DNA of 36,960 nucleotides from an uncultured Prevotellaceae bacterium (GTDB taxonomy: Bacteria > Bacteroidota > Bacteroidia > Bacteroidales > Bacteroidaceae): contig CAMHIS010000021.1 in NCBI GenBank assembly GCA_946185285.1, positions 1 to 36,960 on the forward strand, in the 5' to 3' direction. How positions within the stretch are numbered: the first letter of the stretch is position 1; each line of letters starts with the position of its first letter. The notes beneath the pieces are model-generated. The model saw nothing but the letters and a program-made list of their open reading frames with translations. It had not been told where the DNA came from and ran no database searches. The translations under genes and the position numbers were made by a program. Positions 18,193 through 25,225 of the stretch are shown here, piece after piece.

Positions 18193-20129
18193 CAGTGCCG
18201 GTCCTCGCCTTCGGGGCTGGCGTAGACGCTCTTGGGGCACAGCTCAAGATAGTCGAGCGAGATGTAGCAGTCGGGGTCGTCGAGTACCTGGCGGAAGCGG
18301 AGCCAGTATTCTTGGTTCTCGTCCAGATACTCCGTTGCTAAGATGCGGCGGATGATACCGTTCTCGCGCATGGTGCCGCCACCGCCGGGACGGTAGCTGT
18401 CGGGGGCCTTCATAAAGCCGAGGTTGCGCATGGCCTTGTCGATGGCCAGGTTCTCGTCCTCGTCTTCAGTATCGGCCTCATAGCCCTCGCAACCCACACG
18501 CAGGTCGACGGGAATGCCGCAAGGCACATTGTTCAGATAGACCTGAGCCACGCCACGCTCGGGGCCGACGGTGTAGCCGAGCCGGATCTCGTAGGTACTT
18601 GACGGCACTGGCGGCAGCTTCACTGACACGTCGAACAGTCCGAGTACAGCAACACCCTGGCCCTGATAGTGCCACCAGGACGTCTGCTCGTTGGAAACGC
18701 CGATGAAGGTCTCGGGCGAGAACTTCCAGTCGGTGACGTAGCCGCGCTTGAAGGCTGTCAGGAACTCAGACTCATCGATGTGGTGGCCACGGGTGCCGCC
18801 CTCAACGTTCATGAAGTCGGGGCTGAGCGTCGTGAAGTCAACGCGGATGCGGCGGTTGAAGACGACGTCGCGCACCTCCTTGGAGTAGGTCAGTATGCCA
18901 TCGATATAGTGGTAGATACCGTTTCGAGCCTGCTGGTTGCGTGTTCCGCTCTCCTCGCGGGTGAGCACGCGTACACCAGGCACTTGAACATTGCGCGACA
19001 GTCCCTTGCGGTTAATCCAAAGACCAGTGGTGGGACAGCAGAAGCGCATCGTCGTGCCGGGGCACATCGTCTCGTAGTAGTCCTCGGGGTCGGCCATGGT
19101 GCGGTCGAAGCACTTTTCCATGATGGCTCCCTGGATAATCCAGTCCTCATAGAGGCCGATGCGGTTGATGAGGTGATAGCTGACGAAGCGGTTCAGCGGG
19201 TTCTTGCGGTTGGTGGGGTCGTCATCGTAGAGACCGGCATCTTGCGGATAGGCCTCGTCGTAGACCTGCTTGGCGTATGCCTTCAGGTCTTCTATGTTGT
19301 TGATGCCATGAGCACGATATACAGAGTCCTGCTCAACGAAGGCCGTATATTTGTAGTAGCGCTTCTCAGGGAAATAGGCCGGCGGCGTCTTGGAGCCGCC
19401 ACCATTAGCTGTACCATAGGAGACACGAATGCCCTTGCTCACCGAGTCGTCGGAGCAGGAGTAGGTGAGGTCCAGATAGCGGTTCAGCGAGTCGGCCATA
19501 CCAGTAAGCTTCAGAGCCTGGCAGAAGAGTGTCAGGTTGGGGTCTTCCTCCATCAGTCCGGGCAGGAACTGGTTAGTAGCCGAGAGCAGGTGGTCAACCA
19601 CATGGACAACGCCATTGGTCACGGAGTCGTCCTTCTCGATAATCTTCGAGTGCTTGTTGACATAGACGATGAGCGCATTGTTGTTAGTGACATCTGAGTC
19701 TACCGACAGTTCAATGTAGGTGTCGTTCATGTTCATCGGGGCCGACGAAGCACTAAAGTCAGTGGTGAACAACGCCTTGGTACGGACAATGTGGTTGCGG
19801 GCGATGGTATCGCACTGGGCCTGTGGCAGCTCTTCAACGGAGGCGTATCCATTGGCCTGTAACCAGGAGAGTACGGCGTTGTTGGTCGGTGCGAAGAGGG
19901 TATAAGTACCGTAGGTCTTAAGCATGCCGATATAGTTGCCACGGGTCAGGATGCGCTGGAATTCACTGAACTGGTCGGCATCGGCCTCGATGAAGGCACC
20001 GGCGGTCAGCTTGGTCGACGAATAGAAGTTGTCGGGAATATCCTCGTCAGAGCAGGCGGTGAGGACTGCGGCGGTGCCGCAGCACAGCAAACAGGCAATG
20101 AGGAGGTTCTTTATGCTTTTGGTAATCAT
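18192..20129 (-). CDS. Fasciclin (FAS1)-domain surface lipoprotein (FAS1b)
   Basis: ATG 20129 (MITKSIKNLLIACLLCCG) starts a lipoprotein signal with lipobox LTACS (Cys about 26); an upstream in-frame TTG at 20138 is less likely. FAS1 domain 1 (about 50-190) is textbook: YTLFAPTNNAVLSWL, the NHIVRTKALF segment and the closing NGVVHVVDHLL. A second, diverged FAS1 region runs about 195-425 and closes with NGIYHYIDGIL. The last 210 residues look like a beta-sandwich (YEIRLGYTVGPERGVAQVYLN ... YISLDYLELCP), similar in plan to the end of FAS1a, with an acidic insertion (ADTEDEDENLA). It is a likely outer-membrane ligand-binding partner of the flanking SusC/SusD pairs. It lies between SusD-A and FAS1a with heptamer repeats on both sides. 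Confidence 0.87.
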   Translation of the reverse strand: MITKSIKNLLIACLLCCGTAAVLTACSDEDIPDNFYSSTKLTAGAFIEADADQFSEFQRILTRGNYIGMLKTYGTYTLFAPTNNAVLSWLQANGYASVEELPQAQCDTIARNHIVRTKALFTTDFSASSAPMNMNDTYIELSVDSDVTNNNALIVYVNKHSKIIEKDDSVTNGVVHVVDHLLSATNQFLPGLMEEDPNLTLFCQALKLTGMADSLNRYLDLTYSCSDDSVSKGIRVSYGTANGGGSKTPPAYFPEKRYYKYTAFVEQDSVYRAHGINNIEDLKAYAKQVYDEAYPQDAGLYDDDPTNRKNPLNRFVSYHLINRIGLYEDWIIQGAIMEKCFDRTMADPEDYYETMCPGTTMRFCCPTTGLWINRKGLSRNVQVPGVRVLTREESGTRNQQARNGIYHYIDGILTYSKEVRDVVFNRRIRVDFTTLSPDFMNVEGGTRGHHIDESEFLTAFKRGYVTDWKFSPETFIGVSNEQTSWWHYQGQGVAVLGLFDVSVKLPPVPSSTYEIRLGYTVGPERGVAQVYLNNVPCGIPVDLRVGCEGYEADTEDEDENLAIDKAMRNLGFMKAPDSYRPGGGGTMRENGIIRRILATEYLDENQEYWLRFRQVLDDPDCYISLDYLELCPKSVYASPEGEDRH

Positions 20130-20133
20130 AATT

Positions 20134-20161
20134 CTCAATTTTCAATTCTCAATTCTCAATT
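20134..20161. repeat. Heptamer tandem repeat, exactly four units, between SusD-A and FAS1b
   Basis: Units ctcaatt, ttcaatt, ctcaatt, ctcaatt occupy 20134-20161. They end one base before the SusD-A stop codon and four bases before the FAS1b start, so they make up nearly the whole spacer. Confidence 0.92.
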
Positions 20162-20162
20162 C

Positions 20163-21869
20163 TTAGTTCTTCTCCAGGTCTGCGTCGTCGCCGGTGTTGT
20201 AAGCCGGGTTCTGGTGCAGGTTAGGGTTCACTTTCAGCTCATCACGCGAATAGGGGAAGTAGAGGGCGTTGGCATTGGCCAGCTTGATCTTGATGGCATC
20301 TTTGTTCACCTTCTGCTTCTTCACAACGGTATTGGCCAGCGAGCGGGTGTTGCCCTCGCGGCGGGCCATACGGACGAGGTCGTACCAGCGCTTGCCCTCG
20401 AAGAGCAGCTCACGCTGGCGCTCCATCATCAGCAGGTCGCGCATGTCTTCCTGGGCTGGATAGTCGCTCAGCTTCAGAATAGCACTTGATTCAAGTGAGA
20501 TACAGTTGGCTCGCATGTTGACGACGTTAATAATCTGGAAGGCCTTTTCAAGTTCGCCTTTCTCAATGAGAGCCTCGGCCTGCATCAGCATGACATCGGT
20601 CAGGCGATAGACAATCCAGTTGGCAAAATTAGTGGAACGCATGGTCGGTTCAAGGCGCAGAGAGGTAGCAGTCACCGTTCCCTGGGTATTGAACGACACG
20701 CGCTGGCGGGCATATTTGGCAATGCCCTTGGTCGATGACGAGATGTTGTCCAAACTCTCGTATGCACGGCAATCGCTCTTGACGAAAAGCTGCGAAGCCT
20801 TAGTAGGCATGTCGCCGTAGAAGTAACCATCCTCGTCGTTGACAGCTAAGTTACCCATCTGCACAGCACCGGAGTTGTTACGCATATAGAAGTTGGGGAC
20901 GTAGCTGTTGGCCACGCTCTGGTTCTCGCGGAAGTACAGTTCGAAGAGGCTCTCGAAAGAGTTGCCCGTGCCGAACACCTCGTTGTAGACGTTACCCGAC
21001 GTGGTGGTGCCCACGGGGCGCTCGAGGATGAGCGGGTAGCCGTTGATGAGGTCGATGTTATTGAGGTTGCCCTCGCGCTCGAGCATCTCCTCGTACTGTG
21101 CCTTCTTGAAGTCAATCACGTACTGGCTGCTGCTGATGCACTTGTCCCAGTCGCCCTTCCACAGGTAGAGGTCGGCCAGCAAGGCATAGATGGCCGGACG
21201 GGTAATGCGGCTGGAGTTGGTATAGGCCAGGGCGTTGTCGTCGGTATAGTAGCGGCGCACGGCCTCGTCCTTCACCGTCTCGAGGTCGAGGATGAGCGAG
21301 TCGAGCACGTCTTCGAACTTCGTGGCCGGCAGTCGCAAGTTGCCGGTATCGTCGATGGTCGGCTCGCGGGTGAAAGGTACGTCTCGGAACGTACGGATGA
21401 GGTGGAAGTAGCAGAGTGCGCGTATAGCAGTTGCCTCAGCCACGTTGGCCCGCATCTCGGTGTACGTATAGTTTGGGTCCAGCTGGTTCACGATCGGCGC
21501 ATAGTAGCAGACGGCGTTACAGCGGTTGATGGTCTGGTAGAAGGCCGCCCACTTACAATATGAGTTAGAGGGCAGGATATTCTCCTTGACGACCTGTTCC
21601 AGTTCCCAGGGCACTGCCGAGCCGAGGTAGAGGTTGTCGGAGCGCACCTCGCCCCAGAGGGCCATGCGCGTCAGACAGTCTGACGACTCCAAGCTCTCGT
21701 AGCAGCCGTTGAGCACTGAAGCCACGTCGCTCTTCTCCGTGTAGTAGTTCTCGAGCACCACGTCGTTCATGGGCAGGATGTCGAGGAAGTCGGAGCAGGC
21801 GGTGAGGGCTGCGGCGGCGCCGCAGCACAGCGAACAGGCGATGATTTGATGTCTTATCTTGGTAATCAT
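20163..21869 (-). CDS. SusD-family surface lipoprotein (SusD-A)
   Basis: ATG 21869 (MITKIRHQIIACSLCCG) follows SusC-A by 24 bases. The lipobox is LTACS (Cys about 25), and the mature protein begins SDFLDILPMND, the usual start of SusD proteins. TPR-like helices (AFYQTINRCNAVCYYAP; AEATAIRALCYFHLIRTFRDVPF) and the C-terminal signature (RELLFEGKRWYDLVRMARREGNT ... YFPYSRDELKVNPNLHQNPAY) are canonical. It is expected to form a lid on SusC-A and bind the ligand at the cell surface. Its signal-peptide DNA closely matches those of FAS1a, FAS1b and SusD-B, although the mature parts belong to different families. Confidence 0.96.
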   Translation of the reverse strand: MITKIRHQIIACSLCCGAAAALTACSDFLDILPMNDVVLENYYTEKSDVASVLNGCYESLESSDCLTRMALWGEVRSDNLYLGSAVPWELEQVVKENILPSNSYCKWAAFYQTINRCNAVCYYAPIVNQLDPNYTYTEMRANVAEATAIRALCYFHLIRTFRDVPFTREPTIDDTGNLRLPATKFEDVLDSLILDLETVKDEAVRRYYTDDNALAYTNSSRITRPAIYALLADLYLWKGDWDKCISSSQYVIDFKKAQYEEMLEREGNLNNIDLINGYPLILERPVGTTTSGNVYNEVFGTGNSFESLFELYFRENQSVANSYVPNFYMRNNSGAVQMGNLAVNDEDGYFYGDMPTKASQLFVKSDCRAYESLDNISSSTKGIAKYARQRVSFNTQGTVTATSLRLEPTMRSTNFANWIVYRLTDVMLMQAEALIEKGELEKAFQIINVVNMRANCISLESSAILKLSDYPAQEDMRDLLMMERQRELLFEGKRWYDLVRMARREGNTRSLANTVVKKQKVNKDAIKIKLANANALYFPYSRDELKVNPNLHQNPAYNTGDDADLEKN

Positions 21870-21893
21870 AATTGTCAATTCTTTATTCTCTAT

Positions 21894-24800
21894 TTAGAAC
21901 GAAATAGTGATGCCACCGGTGAACGAGCGTGAACGCGGCGTCTGGGCTGAGTCATAGACCATGCCGTAGCCGCCGTAGCCCACCTCCGGGTCGGCACCCG
22001 AATACTTGGTCAGACAGAAGAGGTTGTTGGCCGATATGTAGAAGCTGAGCTGCGACAGGCCGAGGCTCTTGAGCTGCTTCTGTCCCATAGCATACGACAG
22101 CTGCGTGTAGTTCAGTCGCATGAACGAGCCGTCCTCGACAAAGCGGTCGCTGCCGAGCCAGTTGTAACCGCTCTGGTAAAGAGCGCGTGGAATCTGGGTG
22201 ATGTCGCCCTCAACGCGCCAACGCCACATCACGGCGCGGCTCTGGTTGTTGTTTGAGTACATGTTCTCAGCCAGCATTCGGGCGCGGTTGATAATCTTAT
22301 TGCCCCAGCGGAAGTTGAACTGGCTGTTCAGCGTCCATCTGCCGTAACGCAGCTTGAAGCCCCATCCGCCGGTGACCTTCGGCAGTGACGAACCGAGGTA
22401 GACGATGTCGAGCTCGTTGATCTGTCCGTCGTGGTTGATGTCCTCGTACATAGCATCGCCACCCTTGAACTCATACTCGGTTGACGAGCCGTAGCAGAAC
22501 ATCATGGGCGACGTGCGGCCCTTGTTGTCGAGAATGACGTCGCCCTTTTCGTCGCGGGCGACAGGGGCGTTGGGACCGCTGACGCCTGCAATCTCCTCTG
22601 GCGAGTACTTGCTGTACTGGTAGACGCCCTTGTAGCGGAAGCCGTAGATGCTACCGAAGGAACGGTCCAGCTCGATGCGCGTCAGGTAAGAGCCGTTGTC
22701 GCGGTTGAAGTCGCTGTTAAGCGAGGCCAGGCAGGTCTCGTCCATCTCGGTAATCTTGTTGCGGTTGTTGGCGAAGGTGACGTTGAAGTCAGCCGAGAAC
22801 TTACCGGCTGTGATGATGCGGTTTCCGTTGATGTTGAACTCCCAGCCGATGTTCTCCATGCGGCCCACGTTCTGGTAGGCCAGGGTCGAGAAGCCCGACG
22901 AAGAGGGGATACCGCGGTTCATCATCAGCAGGTCCTTGGTGTTCTGCTTGTAGATGTCGAGGTTGGCCTCGATGCGGTCGTCGAAGAGTCCCAGGTCGAA
23001 ACCGAGATTCAGGGTCTCCTTCTCCTCCCACTTCAGGGTCTTGAGCTGTATGTTGCTCTGGTTGACGGTACCATTGCCCAGGTAGCCGCTTCCGCTGCGG
23101 TACTTGCTGAAGTACAGGTACTCGGCACCGGGCTGCGTACCCACGATACCCCAACCGGGACGAACGGCCAACATCGAAATGAAAGGCAGACGCTCCCTGA
23201 ACCAAGGCTCGTCGCTGACAATCCACTTGCCTGAGACGGCGGGGAAGTTACCCCAGCGCTCGTCGGGACCGAACTTGGTCGAACCGTCACGGCGTACCGA
23301 GAAGTCGAGCACGTAGCGCTCCTTGAAGGCGTAGTGGGCCGAATAGGTCAGGTAGATGCTGCGCCACTGGCCGTTCGAGGTGCTCAGGCCTGAGATGATG
23401 CCCGGCACGCCGGTGCCCTGGATGGTTCCCGTTGGCAGTCCGTACTCCGAGGTGTTCTGCGTGGTCGAGCTACCGTCGGTCAGCTGTCCGCGTAGCATCA
23501 TCATCAGCGAATGGTCGCGGTTGCGGAAGTAGGGAATGAAGGTCAGCGTATGGGTGGTGGTGATACCCAGACTCTTGTATGAGTCACTGGAGGCCTTGTT
23601 GGCATCGTTGCCCTGATAGCCTTTGGTGCTCAGTTCGAGCGGCAGGAACTGGTCTGTATAGCGGTTGAAGATGTTGAACACGACCTTTCCTTCGTAGCTC
23701 AGTCGCGATTTCTCCTCCTCAATGCCCAGCAGTTCGTAGTTCAGCTTGAACTCCGGCTCAATGTTATAGCTCGACTCGTGGTTCTTGGCCAGGTTGGCCA
23801 GCGCCACGGGGTTGTAGTCGCTCAGCTGGTCCTTCTGCAGCTGCGCACTCACCGTAGGCAGCATATTATAATAGGTGTCGAGGTCGCGGCCCTTGTCGTC
23901 CTGCTCGTAAATGCTCAGGTTAGGCATGCGACGGTAGCTGGTTCCCAACAGGTCGCCGTAGTTCTTCTTGTTGTTGGTATAGGTCAGGGCGACGTTGGTC
24001 ACAATCTTGATGCGGTCGGAGACGAAATAGTCCAAAGCCACACGCGAGGTCAGGCGGTCGAGCTGCTGCTTGATGATGGAGCCAGTCTCATGGTCGTAAC
24101 CGGCAGCCACGCGGAAGTTGGCCTTCTCGCCACCGCCGCTCAGTGCTACGTAGTGGTTCTGGCGCCAGCCGGTCTGCTTGACGGCATCCACCCAGTCGGT
24201 GTTGTTGTTGTACATTTCGTACTCGGAGAACGAGCCGCCGGAGATGTAGTTGATCTCGGGGAACTCACTGGCCTGGCTGCGCAGCTCGGGGTTGAAGTAC
24301 TCTTCCTTCAGCAGCATGGTGTACTGGTCGCCGTTGAGCAGCTTGATGCCCTCGGGCTGGTAGGTGCCGGTCAGTCGGAAACTGTAGGTCACCTTTGTCT
24401 TACCGCGCGCACCGCGCTTCGTCTTAATCTCGATGACGCCGTTGGCACCCTGGGAACCCCAGATGGCGGTAGCAGCGGCATCCTTCAGTACGGAAATGCT
24501 CTCAATGTCCTCGGGGTTGATGTTCAGCAGCTCGGCAAACTTCTCGTCGTTGGCCGACGAGACGTCGAAGTTGCTCTGGTCAGTCTCCCAGACGTTGCCA
24601 TCGACGACGATGAGCGGCTCGCTTGAGCCGTTGATACTCGACACACCGCGCAGGCGCATCGATGTGCCCGAACCTAAGTTACCTGAGTTAGCCACGATGT
24701 CAAGACCGGCAATACGGCCCTGCAGTGCTTCGTCGACGGTGGTCATCGACAGTCCTTCGAACTCCTTCATGTCGATGGTCTGGCGTGCCGTCGAAACTTC

Positions 24801-25193
24801 CTTCTGCGGGATGGCCAGACCGGAGCCTTGCGCCTTGCGCTTGGCTGTGACGGTGACCTCCTTGATGGTTGTCTCGTCGGTCATCATGATGTTGAAGTGG
24901 GTCTTGTTGATGGGCAGGATCTGCGTCTTCAAACCCACATACGATATCTTCAGACGGTCCTTCGGGTTCTTGATCTTGAACGAGAAGTTACCGTTCATAT
25001 CGGTCGTTCCAGCGGCAACAATTCGGTTTGCCGCGTCAATCTCTGTCACGTTGGCCATCATCACAGGGCCGAAGGCGTCGCTCACGGTTCCGCTGATGAT
25101 GTCGCCGGCGTTCTGCGCAAACGAATTGATAATTGACAATTGACAACCGATAGCAATCAATCCGATAATAGTCTTTAATCTCTTAGTAATCAT
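21894..25193 (-). CDS. SusC-family TonB-dependent transporter (SusC-A)
   Basis: Starts at ATG 25193 (MITKRLKTIIGLIAIGCQLSIINSFAQ); the frame extends three codons to a TTG at 25202. The 1099-residue protein has a carboxypeptidase-regulatory-like domain (about 32-115; ISGTVSDAFGPVMMANVT ... FNIMMTDETTIKEVTVTAKRK). A classic plug follows (EALQGRIAGLDIVANSGNLG; MRLRGVSSINGSSEPLIVVDG; ISVLKDAAATAIWGSQGANGVIEIKTK), then a full barrel ending in RSRSFTGGITISF. It is an outer-membrane TonB-dependent importer paired with SusD-A. The segment CQLSIIN of its signal peptide is written by three copies of the heptamer repeat found at the operon's gene junctions, in the opposite orientation. It follows FAS1c by 19 bases. 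Confidence 0.96.
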   Translation of the reverse strand: MITKRLKTIIGLIAIGCQLSIINSFAQNAGDIISGTVSDAFGPVMMANVTEIDAANRIVAAGTTDMNGNFSFKIKNPKDRLKISYVGLKTQILPINKTHFNIMMTDETTIKEVTVTAKRKAQGSGLAIPQKEVSTARQTIDMKEFEGLSMTTVDEALQGRIAGLDIVANSGNLGSGTSMRLRGVSSINGSSEPLIVVDGNVWETDQSNFDVSSANDEKFAELLNINPEDIESISVLKDAAATAIWGSQGANGVIEIKTKRGARGKTKVTYSFRLTGTYQPEGIKLLNGDQYTMLLKEEYFNPELRSQASEFPEINYISGGSFSEYEMYNNNTDWVDAVKQTGWRQNHYVALSGGGEKANFRVAAGYDHETGSIIKQQLDRLTSRVALDYFVSDRIKIVTNVALTYTNNKKNYGDLLGTSYRRMPNLSIYEQDDKGRDLDTYYNMLPTVSAQLQKDQLSDYNPVALANLAKNHESSYNIEPEFKLNYELLGIEEEKSRLSYEGKVVFNIFNRYTDQFLPLELSTKGYQGNDANKASSDSYKSLGITTTHTLTFIPYFRNRDHSLMMMLRGQLTDGSSTTQNTSEYGLPTGTIQGTGVPGIISGLSTSNGQWRSIYLTYSAHYAFKERYVLDFSVRRDGSTKFGPDERWGNFPAVSGKWIVSDEPWFRERLPFISMLAVRPGWGIVGTQPGAEYLYFSKYRSGSGYLGNGTVNQSNIQLKTLKWEEKETLNLGFDLGLFDDRIEANLDIYKQNTKDLLMMNRGIPSSSGFSTLAYQNVGRMENIGWEFNINGNRIITAGKFSADFNVTFANNRNKITEMDETCLASLNSDFNRDNGSYLTRIELDRSFGSIYGFRYKGVYQYSKYSPEEIAGVSGPNAPVARDEKGDVILDNKGRTSPMMFCYGSSTEYEFKGGDAMYEDINHDGQINELDIVYLGSSLPKVTGGWGFKLRYGRWTLNSQFNFRWGNKIINRARMLAENMYSNNNQSRAVMWRWRVEGDITQIPRALYQSGYNWLGSDRFVEDGSFMRLNYTQLSYAMGQKQLKSLGLSQLSFYISANNLFCLTKYSGADPEVGYGGYGMVYDSAQTPRSRSFTGGITISF
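25124..25144. repeat. Heptamer repeat inside the SusC-A signal peptide
   Basis: Three units (aattgat, aattgac, aattgac on the plus strand) encode the hydrophobic core residues CQLSIIN on the minus strand. This is the reverse orientation of the intergenic copies at 20134-20161 and 25198-25225. Confidence 0.85.
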
Positions 25194-25197
25194 AATT

Positions 25198-25225
25198 CTC
25201 AATTCTCAATTCTTAATTCTCAATT
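25198..25225. repeat. Heptamer tandem repeat overlapping the end of FAS1c
   Basis: Four units (ctcaatt, ctcaatt, cttaatt, ctcaatt) span the FAS1c/SusC-A junction. The variant unit cttaatt supplies the FAS1c stop codon (25213-25215), and the last unit encodes its final residues. Confidence 0.9.
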
